Shown: one piece after another, positions 35,584-43,244 of the stretch | Layout: every line of letters begins with the position of its first letter | How positions within the stretch are numbered: position 1 is the first letter of the stretch | NCBI GenBank assembly: GCA_900112325.1 | Contig: FOLJ01000013.1 | Span: 1 to 64,000 of the forward strand | Direction: 5' to 3' | From: Micromonospora sediminimaris | GTDB lineage: Bacteria; Actinomycetota; Actinomycetes; Mycobacteriales; Micromonosporaceae | DNA length: 64,000 nt | Position numbers and translations under genes: made by a program | The notes under the pieces: generated by a model | Told to the model about the DNA's origin: nothing | The model's database searches: none | What the model saw: the letters and a program-made list of their open reading frames with translations, nothing else

Positions 35584-37263
35584 TCAGGCCGCGTCGGCAT
35601 AACACTCCACGACAGACAGATCCAACGGGAAGCGGACCGGAGTGTCCCCGAACAGCAGCGCGGCGGCCCGTCGGCCGGCCCGATCGACAGCCTCGGCGAC
35701 CTGCCCGGCCTGCGCCACAGGGCAGTGCACGATCACCTCGTCGTGCTGGAAGAAGACCAGCTCGGCCCGGGTGCCGGCCAACTCGCCGCGGAGCACCGCG
35801 AGCAGGGTGGACGCCCACTCGGCCGCGGTGGCCTGGATGACGAAGTTACGGGTGAACCGGCCCCGGGCCCGGGCGGCCCGGGCCCGGGGCGACTGGGCGT
35901 CGCTGTCCGCCTCCGGATCCGTCCCAACCGCCTCGTCCACGCCGAACCCGGCGGTGCCGGGCGGGCAGGTCCGCCCCAACCAGGAACGCACCAGGCCGCC
36001 CACCTCGCCGGTCCGCGCCGCCGCCTCGACGTAGCCGAACGCGGTCGGATAGCTGCGTCGCAGCACCGCCAGCGCGGGCACCGCGGCCCCACCGGTCTGC
36101 CCGTACATGGCCCCGAGCAGCGCCAGCTTGGCCCGGCCCCGGTCACCGTCGAACGCGTCCCGAGCCAGGGCGGCGTAAAGGTCACCGGTCGCCCCGGCGG
36201 CGGCGAGCCGGGCGTCACCGGAGACCGCGGCCAGCACCCGTGGCTCCAACTGCCCGGCGTCGGCCACCACGAAACGCCAGCCCGGGTCGGCCACCACCGC
36301 CCGGCGGATCACCTTCGGAATCTGCAACGCGCCGCCACCCCGGGTGGCCCACCGCCCTGACACCACCCCGCCGGGAACGTACTCCGGGCGGAACCGGCCG
36401 TCGCGCACCCAGGCGTCCCGCCACGCCCGGCCGTGCGCCGTCCAGATCCGGTACAGCTCCTTGTACTCCAGGATCAGCGGCACCGCTGGATGATCGACCC
36501 CGCGCAGCACCCAGGCCCGGGTGTTCGGCAGCTCCACGCCGACCCGCGCGAACGCCTTCAGCAGCTCGGCCGGGCTGTCCGCGTGCACCTGCCGGACCCC
36601 GAACGCGTCGGCGATCCGCGCGGCCAGCTCCGCCAACCGGCGCGGCGGCCCACCCACCGGAGAGGGTTCACCCAGCAACTCGGCGAGGACCGCGTCGTGC
36701 ACGTCGGCACGCCAGGGCAGCCCAGCCGCGCCCATCTCGGCCGCGATCAACGCACCGGCCGACTCGGCCGCCACGAGCAACCGGAACCTGCCCGGGTCAC
36801 CGGTCCCCGCGACCCGGCCGAGTTGGTCGGCGTACACCCGGGTCAGGGCGGTGAGGCCGGGGCCCGGCGGCCCCGGCACGGCGTCGAAGAGCGCGGCCTG
36901 ACCGGTGCCGGGCGGGGTGGCGGCGCGCGGCGGCGGATCGGCCGGCACCGGCGCACCGGTCAACCGCGCCCAGGCCGCTGCCAGCCCGCGGGGCTCACCC
37001 CACCGGCCCGCGTACCCGAGCAGCAGCGCCTCGGTCAACTCCACGTCGTGGCAGCGCTGCACCGTGACCCCGGCGCGTAGCAGCGTCGGGTAGAGCGCGG
37101 CCCCGGATGCCCACACCCAGCGCGGCTGGTCGGTGCGTTCCCGGGCGGCCACCGCGGCAGGCAGATCGACGACCGGTTCGGGCACGCCCAGCGACGCGCC
37201 GGTCGGGTCGAGGGGTTGCAGAACTCCCCCGCCCCGGTCGTCGGACACCACCGCCACCAGCAC
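35584..37263 (-). CDS. Short family-A DNA polymerase-like protein
   Basis: The 559-residue protein resembles the C-terminal half of DNA polymerase I. Motif A is DAGQLEPRVLAAVSGD (Pol I DYSQIELR), the O-helix is RGRAKLALLGAMYGQ with Arg, Lys and Tyr kept but the usual Phe (E. coli 762) replaced by Leu, and motif C is FFQHDEVIVHCP with the catalytic HDE. The N-terminal ~180 residues occupy the place of the 3'-5' exonuclease, but I see no DxE or later exonuclease aspartates, so proofreading is unlikely. It is not the housekeeping PolA (too short). The GTG start follows CAGAAT-N7 without SD. Confidence 0.75.
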   Translation of the reverse strand: MLVAVVSDDRGGGVLQPLDPTGASLGVPEPVVDLPAAVAARERTDQPRWVWASGAALYPTLLRAGVTVQRCHDVELTEALLLGYAGRWGEPRGLAAAWARLTGAPVPADPPPRAATPPGTGQAALFDAVPGPPGPGLTALTRVYADQLGRVAGTGDPGRFRLLVAAESAGALIAAEMGAAGLPWRADVHDAVLAELLGEPSPVGGPPRRLAELAARIADAFGVRQVHADSPAELLKAFARVGVELPNTRAWVLRGVDHPAVPLILEYKELYRIWTAHGRAWRDAWVRDGRFRPEYVPGGVVSGRWATRGGGALQIPKVIRRAVVADPGWRFVVADAGQLEPRVLAAVSGDARLAAAGATGDLYAALARDAFDGDRGRAKLALLGAMYGQTGGAAVPALAVLRRSYPTAFGYVEAAARTGEVGGLVRSWLGRTCPPGTAGFGVDEAVGTDPEADSDAQSPRARAARARGRFTRNFVIQATAAEWASTLLAVLRGELAGTRAELVFFQHDEVIVHCPVAQAGQVAEAVDRAGRRAAALLFGDTPVRFPLDLSVVECYADAA

Positions 37264-37276
37264 GAACGTGATTCTG
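37264..37276 (-). promoter_or_regulatory. Leaderless -10 box of the polymerase-like gene
   Basis: On the minus strand CAGAAT (37276-37271) and seven bases precede the GTG at 37263. Confidence 0.35.
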
Positions 37277-37318
37277 CCCGGCCCCTGCGACAGACCGGGG
37301 CCGGGCTCGGTCCGTTGG

Positions 37319-37693
37319 TCAGTCTCGGCGAAGGCTCATCCGCAGCAGTTCGGACTCGTCGGACAGGCCCGGTGGCGCCTTGGTGCCCGCCGGAACCAGC
37401 GACCAGACCTCCTGCTTGCGCACCAACCGAGGAGAATCCAACTGCACCTGCTCGCCGTCGACGGACAGCCGCGCCGTTCCGGCTGCGAGGACGTTGCGGA
37501 CCCAGTCGGTACGCGGCCCGTACAGCGGAAGGAACAGGTATCCGTCGGGCAGCGGGTGGGCGTCCAGCGGAGTCTGGTACGTCCTGCCGGACGATCTGCC
37601 CACGTGCGTCAGGACCGGTCGGACGCCCCGACGGACTTCCCGCGGGTTGACGAACCGTTTGTTGAACCGGGCGAGCCACCGCGGCAACGCCAT
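37319..37693 (-). CDS. F420-dependent nitroreductase-family protein
   Basis: A 124-residue protein of the deazaflavin-dependent nitroreductase (Ddn/DUF385) family: basic opening PRWLARFNKRFVNP, then VLTHVGRSSGRTYQTPLDAH, whose GR-GR-x-T-PL core binds F420 phosphate, and WVRNVLAAGTARLSV. These enzymes use reduced F420 to reduce quinones, nitro compounds or other xenobiotics. GAGGAGG precedes the ATG. It lies 26 bases behind the Rox-like monooxygenase gene in the same direction, so the two are probably co-transcribed as a small redox detoxification unit. Confidence 0.8.
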   Translation of the reverse strand: MALPRWLARFNKRFVNPREVRRGVRPVLTHVGRSSGRTYQTPLDAHPLPDGYLFLPLYGPRTDWVRNVLAAGTARLSVDGEQVQLDSPRLVRKQEVWSLVPAGTKAPPGLSDESELLRMSLRRD

Positions 37694-37719
37694 GCCGACC
37701 TCCTCGTTCTCGGTGCGTG

Positions 37720-39153
37720 TCAGCGAGCACCACCGAACCACCTGGACAGCGCCGCCTCCAGGGTCTGCTGGTCCGCACCGACCCACGCGACGTGCCCGTC
37801 CGGCCGAAGCAGGACCGCCGGTACGTCCAGCTCCTCGCTGGTGTCGACGACATGATCTACCCGGTCGCGCCAGCCGTCCACCGCGAGCCGCCCGGTCCGG
37901 TCGAGCAGCAGCCCGTTCCCGGAGCGCATCAGCTCGAACAGCCGCCCACGTTCGAGCTGGACGTCGCGCAGCCGCCGCCCGAGCAGGGCATGGCCCTCGC
38001 CGAAGTCGTACCGGACACCGATCGCCGTGATCTTCTCGATCAGGAACCGGTTGACGTCGTTGAAGTCCATCAGCTGCGCCACCAACCGTCGGACGGCCTG
38101 CGGCCCGGGCTCGTTCGTGGTCAACTCCATCTGGGCCCGCGTGTTGTCGAGCACATCCGCTGCCACCGGATGCCGCTCGGACTCGTAGCTGTCCAGCAGA
38201 TCGTCCGGCGCCCAGCCGTTGATCGCCGCCGCCACCTTCCAACCCAGGTTGAAGGCGTCCTGGATCCCGAGGTTCAGCCCCTGACCGCCCATCGGCGGGT
38301 GCACGTGCGCGGCGTCCCCGGCCAGGAACACCCGTCCGACCCGGTAGCGCTCGGCCTGGCGGGTCGCGTCACCGAAGCGCGACAGCCAGCGGGGCGAGTG
38401 CAGCCCGAAGTCCGTGCCCGCGTACGCGCGCAGCTGTTGCTGGAACTCCGCGAGCGTCGGCGGCTTCGACCGGTCTTCGACCACGTGCTCCGCCGGCACG
38501 ACCACCCGGAACGTTCCCGGTGTGCCCGACGGCCCGACCCCGAACCGCTTCTCGGTCTTGCGTACCTCGGTAACCACCTCGGCGATGTCCTCCGGTGACG
38601 CCGTCACCTCGACCTCACCGAGCAGCGTGTCGACTCGCGAGGGCTCGCCCGGAAAGCCGACGCCGAGCAGCTTCCGAACCGTGCTGCGCCCGCCGTCACA
38701 GCCGACGACGAACCGCGCACGCACCGGCGACCCGCTGCCACCTCCGAGCTGGACGGTCACCCCCGCGTCGTCCTGCTCCAGCGCGACCGCCGCGCAGCCC
38801 CGCCGGATCTCGGCGCCAACCTCGGCCGCGTGCTCGGCGAGCAGCCGGTCGGTGAGCGTCTGCGGAATCCCCAGCACGAATCCGTGGGCGGTGTCCAGTC
38901 CGGTGGGGGCGGGCTTGTCGATGCCCGCGAAGAATCCCCGGATCGGAAACTGTTTACCATTTTCGAGGAACCGCTCCAACAGCCCCCGCTGATCCATCAC
39001 CTCGATACTGCGCGCATGCAGTCCGAGCGACCGCACGAACGGCGGCGGTTCGGCTTCCTTCTCCAACACGAGCACGCTGACGCCCCGCAGCCGCAATTCG
39101 CTCGCCAACATCATGCCGGTCGGCCCGCCGCCGACGACGACCACATCGAACAT
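37720..39153 (-). CDS. rox: FAD monooxygenase, rifampicin monooxygenase (Rox)-like
   Basis: The 477-residue group-A flavoprotein monooxygenase starts with the FAD loop VVVVGGGPTGMMLASELRLR and has the second FAD motif AGDAAHVHPPMGGQGLNLGI. Its sequence follows RIFMO of Nocardia farcinica nearly throughout as I remember it: RSLGLHARSIEVMDQRGLLE, CDGGRSTVRKLLGVGFPGEP, HSPRWLSRFGDATRQAERYR, and the end VPAVLLRPDGHVAWVGADQ. RIFMO hydroxylates rifampicin and inactivates it. Activity on rifamycins here is inferred from similarity; relatives also act on other aromatics. GGGGGAAA precedes the ATG. It is divergent from a VOC gene. Confidence 0.82.
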   Translation of the reverse strand: MFDVVVVGGGPTGMMLASELRLRGVSVLVLEKEAEPPPFVRSLGLHARSIEVMDQRGLLERFLENGKQFPIRGFFAGIDKPAPTGLDTAHGFVLGIPQTLTDRLLAEHAAEVGAEIRRGCAAVALEQDDAGVTVQLGGGSGSPVRARFVVGCDGGRSTVRKLLGVGFPGEPSRVDTLLGEVEVTASPEDIAEVVTEVRKTEKRFGVGPSGTPGTFRVVVPAEHVVEDRSKPPTLAEFQQQLRAYAGTDFGLHSPRWLSRFGDATRQAERYRVGRVFLAGDAAHVHPPMGGQGLNLGIQDAFNLGWKVAAAINGWAPDDLLDSYESERHPVAADVLDNTRAQMELTTNEPGPQAVRRLVAQLMDFNDVNRFLIEKITAIGVRYDFGEGHALLGRRLRDVQLERGRLFELMRSGNGLLLDRTGRLAVDGWRDRVDHVVDTSEELDVPAVLLRPDGHVAWVGADQQTLEAALSRWFGGAR

Positions 39154-39255
39154 GCATTTCCCCCAGGTGTTCCGATTCAGGCGCTGGCCGACGATTGTGC
39201 GCCACGACCGGGGTCTTGCCGCAATGCCGGGGGTGCGGTATATGTTGATGGTGGC

Positions 39256-39267
39256 AGGAGTTCTCCT
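39256..39267. promoter_or_regulatory. Small palindrome in the rox/VOC divergent region
   Basis: AGGAG-TT-CTCCT lies between the two divergent genes, about 100 bases from the rox start. It could be an operator; no regulator gene is adjacent. Confidence 0.25.
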
Positions 39268-39320
39268 CCTTGCCTTTGTCGTTTCCGGTCCGGCACGCCG
39301 GCCCGCGTCCAGAGAGCCAT

Positions 39321-39332
39321 TAGCCTGGGCGC
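39321..39332 (+). promoter_or_regulatory. Leaderless -10 box of the VOC gene (copy A)
   Basis: TAGCCT, six bases (GGGCGC), then ATG at 39333. The same box (TAGCGT, GGGCGC, ATG) is present in copy B at 40907-40918. Confidence 0.5.
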
Positions 39333-39707
39333 ATGACAGTCGACCTCTTCGCCGGGCTTCCGGTCAGCGACTATCAGCGTGCCCTCACCTGGTACGAACG
39401 GCTGCTGGGCTCCGCACCCACGTTCGTGCCGAACGACACCGAGGCGGTGTGGGAGCTTGCCGAGCACCGGTACCTCTACATCGAGGAACTGCCCGAGCGG
39501 GCCGGCCACGCCCTCCAGACCGTGTTCGTCGACGACCTCGATCAGCGGGTGGAGGGCATCGCCGCCCGAGGCATCCAACCTGCCTCACGAGAGACGTACG
39601 ACAACGGTGTGCGCAAGGTGATCTACCGCGACCCCGACGGCAACGAGATCGGCTTCGGCGGTGCGCCGCTCGACCCGGCCCAGGAACCCGATGACAGACA
39701 AGATTGA
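39333..39707 (+). CDS. VOC-family (glyoxalase-like) protein
   Basis: The 124-residue single-domain VOC protein begins DLFAGLPVSDYQRALTWYER and ends YRDPDGNEIGFGGAPLDP. Members bind a metal or drug; some confer resistance by sequestration, but the function here is unknown. Its end overlaps the start of a GyrI-like reading frame by 17 bases, so the pair was originally a coupled operon. The downstream partner in this copy is broken. A second, deleted copy of this gene exists at 40919-41049. Confidence 0.8.
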   Translation: MTVDLFAGLPVSDYQRALTWYERLLGSAPTFVPNDTEAVWELAEHRYLYIEELPERAGHALQTVFVDDLDQRVEGIAARGIQPASRETYDNGVRKVIYRDPDGNEIGFGGAPLDPAQEPDDRQD

Positions 39708-39894
39708 CTTCAAGAAGACCGCCGTCGAAGCGCTCTACCCGGTGGCGTACAAGCTGAAGTTCGCCAGCAAGCGGCACCTCGGGCGCGACTACGTCGTCCC
39801 GCCTCTGGAGGGCCTGTGGTGGGCCGAGGACATGGCCGCCTTCACCACCTCGCGGGACAAGTCACGCTCGCCGACCGGCTTACCGCGTATCTGA
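39691..39894 (+). pseudogene. Broken GyrI-like gene (copy A)
   Basis: The frame starts like the intact gene at 41033 (MTDKIDFKKT), then skips 38 codons in frame by a 114-base deletion with ACCG at both break points, continues with AVEALYPVAYKLKFASKRHL, and leaves the homology at codon ~58 for ten foreign residues before a TGA. About two thirds of the protein is missing, so a working ligand-binding fold is unlikely. It overlaps the VOC stop by 17 bases, as the intact arrangement must once have done. Confidence 0.88.
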
Positions 39895-39972
39895 CGGGCG
39901 GACGGGCTGACGGCACCAGCAGCCCCCGCAATACGATCGGGGCGCACACGCGTCCCAGGCAGGAGGAGTGTC

Positions 39973-40857
39973 GTGATCCCCCCGACGACGTTCCTACTGG
40001 AGTGTCTGCACCGAGCCGGGATACGGGATGTCGTCACCGTGCGGCCGGCGACAGGTGGCGTCGCGGCGCTCGCAGGCATTGCTACCCGCCGGGACGCACC
40101 ACCGCTGTTCGTCAAGGCCTTCGGCGACGCGCCGACCGACGACGTGTTCCGCGCGGAGGCCGAAGGGCTGGTCGCCTTGCGCGACCTCGGCGGTGTGGCC
40201 ACGCCCGAGGTGATCCTCGCGGAGCGGGAACTGCTCGTGTTGTCGGTACTACACCCGAGGCCGCACAGCCGGAGCTTCTGGGAGCAGTTCGCGCACGCCC
40301 TCGCCCGCCTGCACCTGAACACCACCCACCCGCGCTTCGGATGGCACCGCGACAACTGGCTCGGCCGCTGCCAGCAGGTCAACACCTGGGAAGACGACGG
40401 CTTCGCCTTCTTCGCACAGCACCGGCTGCTCCGGTGGCTCGGACAGCCCCGCGTCGACGCGGCACTCGACTCCGCGGACCGGGCAGCGCTGGAGCGACTG
40501 TGTCAGCGGCTTCCCGACCTACTGCCGGACCGGCCAGCCTGTTTGACGCACGGCGACCTGTGGGCCCACAACGTGCTGGCGACCCCGGACGGGCAGCCCG
40601 CGCTTATCGACCCGGCCGTGTCCTACATGTGGGCCGAGGTCGACCTCGCCCACATGTGGTCCACCTCGCCCCCGCCCGAGGCCCGACGATTCTTCGACGT
40701 CTACGCGGAGCTGACCTCCCTCGACGATGACTGGCGGGTACGCATGCCGATCGTTCAACTACGACAACACCTCGCCGTTCTGGCCCAGTTCGACGACGAC
40801 TGGGGCGCGGGCGATCAGATCCGCGCCACCCTTGCTCCCTTCCGGAGACGGTCCTGA
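39973..40857 (+). CDS. Fructosamine-kinase / aminoglycoside-phosphotransferase family kinase
   Basis: A 294-residue kinase. The ATP lysine is in PPLFVKAFGDA, the catalytic loop is LTHGDLWAHNVL and the metal loop is ALIDPAVSYMWAEVDLA. HPRFGWHRDNWLGRCQQVN is typical of the fructosamine-kinase family (PF03881), more so than of aminoglycoside phosphotransferases. It may deglycate proteins or metabolites. AGGAGGAG at 39961-39968 selects the GTG. The gene stands alone between the two halves of a duplicated VOC/GyrI module. Confidence 0.78.
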   Translation: MIPPTTFLLECLHRAGIRDVVTVRPATGGVAALAGIATRRDAPPLFVKAFGDAPTDDVFRAEAEGLVALRDLGGVATPEVILAERELLVLSVLHPRPHSRSFWEQFAHALARLHLNTTHPRFGWHRDNWLGRCQQVNTWEDDGFAFFAQHRLLRWLGQPRVDAALDSADRAALERLCQRLPDLLPDRPACLTHGDLWAHNVLATPDGQPALIDPAVSYMWAEVDLAHMWSTSPPPEARRFFDVYAELTSLDDDWRVRMPIVQLRQHLAVLAQFDDDWGAGDQIRATLAPFRRRS

Positions 40858-40906
40858 CGCCGCAGGCAAGGCCGGAGGCAGCGGCTCGTACTGGGTCCAG
40901 GCGGGC

Positions 40907-41322
40907 TAGCGTGGGCGCATGCCAGTCGACCTCTTCGCCGGGCTTCCGGTCAGCGACTGGTGATCTACCGCGACCCCGACGGCAACGAGATCGGCTTCGG
41001 CGGTGCGCCGCTCGACCCGGCCCAGGAACCCGATGACAGACAAGATTGACTTCAAGAAGACCGTCGACGCCTACCAGGCACCACGGGGACGATTCCGGAT
41101 CGTCGACGTACCCGACATGCGGTACCTCATGATCGACGGCCACGGCGACCCCAACACCTCACCCGCCTTCACCACCGCCGTCGAAGCGCTCTACCCGGTG
41201 GCGTACAAGCTGAAGTTCGCCAGCAAGCGGCACCTCGGGCGCGACTACGTCGTCCCGCCGCTGGAGGGCCTGTGGTGGGCCGAGGACATGGCCGCCTTCA
41301 CCACCTCGCGGGACAAGTCACG
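40907..41322 (+). repeat. Duplicated VOC/GyrI block, copy B
   Basis: Second copy of the block described at 39321-39866. Its -10 box and first 13 VOC codons are kept, the next 244 bases are lost without microhomology, and the GyrI part is complete. Confidence 0.93.
40919..41049 (+). pseudogene. Deleted VOC gene remnant (copy B)
   Basis: ATG plus 12 codons of the VOC gene (MPVDLFAGLPVSD) run into TGG-TGA through a 244-base, frame-breaking deletion; the last 30 codons of the old gene survive out of phase to 41049. The intact promoter box upstream means that the 14-codon mini-frame is probably still transcribed and may now act as a leader for the GyrI-like gene. Confidence 0.88.
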
Positions 41323-41680
41323 GTGGAACTGGACCCTGCTGCTCATGGTCCCGGACTGGGTCGACCGGGCCATGTTCGACGCCGCCTTCGCGCAGGCCGG
41401 GGCGAAGAATCAGCCGGTACGCCTCGATGACGTCCGCCTGGAAACCCTGTCCGAAGGACGTTGCGTGCAGACGCTGCACGTCGGCGCCTTCGACAACGAG
41501 GCAGCCGTGCTCGCCCAACTGCATGAGGAGTTCATCCCGGCCCAGGGGCTGCGCATGGCCGGGAAGCACCACGAGATCTATCTCAGTGACTTCCGCAGAG
41601 TCGCGCCCGAGAAACAGCGCACCATCCTGCGACAGCCGGTCACCGCCGGGGCCGCATCCGCGCCGTCGAAACCAGGATGA
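41033..41680 (+). CDS. GyrI-like small-molecule-binding protein
   Basis: The intact 215-residue member of the GyrI-like family begins with DFKKTVDAYQAPRGRFRIVD and VPDMRYLMIDGHGDPNTSPA and has WWAEDMAAF near residue 85 and LHVGAFDNEAAVLAQLHEEF near residue 155, the repeated SHS2-type halves of the ligand pocket. Relatives bind or hydrolyse xenobiotics; none of this can be assigned here. It is preceded by the truncated VOC remnant and followed, with ATGA overlap or a 32-base gap depending on start, by a GNAT gene. Confidence 0.8.
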   Translation: MTDKIDFKKTVDAYQAPRGRFRIVDVPDMRYLMIDGHGDPNTSPAFTTAVEALYPVAYKLKFASKRHLGRDYVVPPLEGLWWAEDMAAFTTSRDKSRWNWTLLLMVPDWVDRAMFDAAFAQAGAKNQPVRLDDVRLETLSEGRCVQTLHVGAFDNEAAVLAQLHEEFIPAQGLRMAGKHHEIYLSDFRRVAPEKQRTILRQPVTAGAASAPSKPG

Positions 41681-41712
41681 CCGCGACACCGGCGGCGCGT
41701 AGGGTGCCGGCC

Positions 41713-42681
41713 ATGTCCCGCACCGAGCTACGGCCGTTCACGGCCGCGGATCTGGCTGCCTGCGCCACCTTGCTGGCCGACCGGCACCGCCGGCACCGCG
41801 TCGCCCAGCCGCTGCTGTCCGCCCGCTTCGAGGACGCCGCCGCGGCGCTGGCTGAGCTGACCACCGCGTACGAGACGCCGGACGCCTCGGGGGCGGTCGC
41901 CTACCGTGCCGGTGGCCCGGTGGGTTTCGTCCTCGGTGCGCCGAAGCCGTCACCGCTGTGGGGGCCGAACATCTGGGTGGAGGCCGCCGGGATGGCGACC
42001 ACCGATCCCGAGGTGATGCGTGACCTGTACGCGCTCGCCGCCACCCGCTGGGTCGACGAGGGCCGCACGGCGCACTACGCCGTCGTTCCGGCACACGACG
42101 CGGAGCTGGTACAAGCCTGGTTCCGGCTGGGCTTCGGCCAGCAGCACGCGCACGCCATCCGGCCCGCCGCACGGTCGGCAACGGTCACCCCGGCCGGGCT
42201 GTCGGTGCGTCGGGCGACCCGGGCCGACATCCCGCTGCTCGCTCAACTCGATCTTGAATTGCCGCTGCACCAGGGACAGTCCCCAACCTTCTCCGCCGGT
42301 CCGATGGGCACCCTGGAGGAGGCCGTCGCCGAATGGACGGCCGACATCGACAACCCCGGGTACGCCACCTTCGTGGCCGAAGCGGACGGCCAGGTCATCG
42401 GCTCTGCCATCGGCTGCGCGCTGGAGAAGTCGAGCGCCCACCTGAGCCTGGCCCGCCCGGAGCACGCCGGGTTCCTCGGGTTCGCGGCGGTCCTCCCGCA
42501 CGCGCGCGGCGTCGGCGCCGGACGAGCCCTCGGCACCGCGGTCATCGACTGGGCGGTGTCGGCGGGCTTCGACAGCGTGGTCACCGACTGGCGGGTCACC
42601 AACCTGCTCTCCTCGCGGGCCTGGCCGAAGCTGGGCTTCACCGACACGTTCCTCCGGCTGCACCGGCTGATCCGTTTCTGA
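41713..42681 (+). CDS. Tandem GNAT acetyltransferase
   Basis: The 322-residue protein has two GNAT folds: residues ~3-150 (TELRPFTAADLAACATLLAD; weak acetyl-CoA loop) and ~160-322, where the loop GFAAVLPHARGVGAGRALGT binds acetyl-CoA. One half is probably catalytic and the other structural, as in mycothiol synthase-like proteins, though sequence does not identify it as MshD. I chose ATG 41713 (AGGG upstream); ATG 41677, overlapping the GyrI stop, would add 12 residues. The substrate is unknown. Confidence 0.72.
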   Translation: MSRTELRPFTAADLAACATLLADRHRRHRVAQPLLSARFEDAAAALAELTTAYETPDASGAVAYRAGGPVGFVLGAPKPSPLWGPNIWVEAAGMATTDPEVMRDLYALAATRWVDEGRTAHYAVVPAHDAELVQAWFRLGFGQQHAHAIRPAARSATVTPAGLSVRRATRADIPLLAQLDLELPLHQGQSPTFSAGPMGTLEEAVAEWTADIDNPGYATFVAEADGQVIGSAIGCALEKSSAHLSLARPEHAGFLGFAAVLPHARGVGAGRALGTAVIDWAVSAGFDSVVTDWRVTNLLSSRAWPKLGFTDTFLRLHRLIRF

Positions 42682-42835
42682 GCGGTGCTACGAGCGCGCC
42701 AACCAGACGCTCGTCCTCGGCCTAAGCCGGAGTCAGTGGTCCACCGCCGCCCGTGCCCGGCACCGAGCAGCTTCTGGGCCGACCGGACGCTGACCGGTGT
42801 CCGATTCGTTCAAGACTTCTCCGGCGGCATGCTCG

Positions 42836-42848
42836 TACGGTCGGATTC
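42836..42848 (+). promoter_or_regulatory. Leaderless -10 box
   Basis: TACGGT plus seven bases precede the ATG of the VOC gene at 42849. Confidence 0.45.
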
Positions 42849-43244
42849 ATGGCACCCACCTTCAACGCGATCGGCCTCGCGGTGGCCGACATGGCAGCGT
42901 CCCTGTCCTTCTATCGGCGACTCGGCCTGGAGTTTCCGGACGGTGCCGAGCAGGAGCCGCACGTCGAGACGACGGTTGCGGGCGGTATCCGTCTCATGTG
43001 GGACACGCACGCCTCGTTGCAGTCCTTCGACCCGGGATACCAGCCGGCACCGCCCTCCGGTGGCTGGGCCTTTCTCTGCGCCGACGCTGCAGAGGTGGAT
43101 CGATGCCACGGCGACCTGGTCGCCGCCGGACACCGGTCGGTCAACGCGCCCTGGGACGCACCGTGGGGGCAGCGTTATGCACAGGTACGCGATCCGGACG
43201 GCAACGTCGTGGATCTCTTCGCCTGGAACTCGTCACCGCAGTAG
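42849..43244 (+). CDS. VOC-family protein
   Basis: A 131-residue VOC protein starting with TFNAIGLAVADMAASLSFYR and ending in QVRDPDGNVVDLFAW, both classic VOC edges with a late acidic metal ligand position. The function is unknown; such proteins are often dioxygenases, lyases or bleomycin-type drug binders. No SD is present. Its last 12 bases overlap the end of the convergent AraC-type gene, leaving no room for a terminator. Confidence 0.78.
   Translation: MAPTFNAIGLAVADMAASLSFYRRLGLEFPDGAEQEPHVETTVAGGIRLMWDTHASLQSFDPGYQPAPPSGGWAFLCADAAEVDRCHGDLVAAGHRSVNAPWDAPWGQRYAQVRDPDGNVVDLFAWNSSPQ

Larger units (their letters stand above)
39321..39866 (+). repeat. Duplicated VOC/GyrI block, copy A
   Basis: Matches copy B in three parts: 39321-39372 with 40907-40958 (two mismatches), 39617-39721 with 40959-41063 (identical) and 39721-39866 with 41177-41322 (one mismatch). 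Copy A keeps 244 bases (39373-39616) missing from B and lacks 114 bases (41064-41177) present in B. The end of copy A at 39866 is abrupt. Confidence 0.93.

Noticed and set aside
39154..39332. Rifamycin-associated element upstream of the rox-like gene
   Set aside because: I looked for a GGGG...CCCC-type palindrome with promoter boxes. The nearest sequence (around 39210-39235) has GGGG on both sides in the same orientation and is not an inverted repeat.
39321..41322. Duplication caused by an insertion sequence
   Set aside because: No transposase, no terminal inverted repeats and no target-site duplication were seen around 39867-40906. The break points show only a 4-base microhomology or none.
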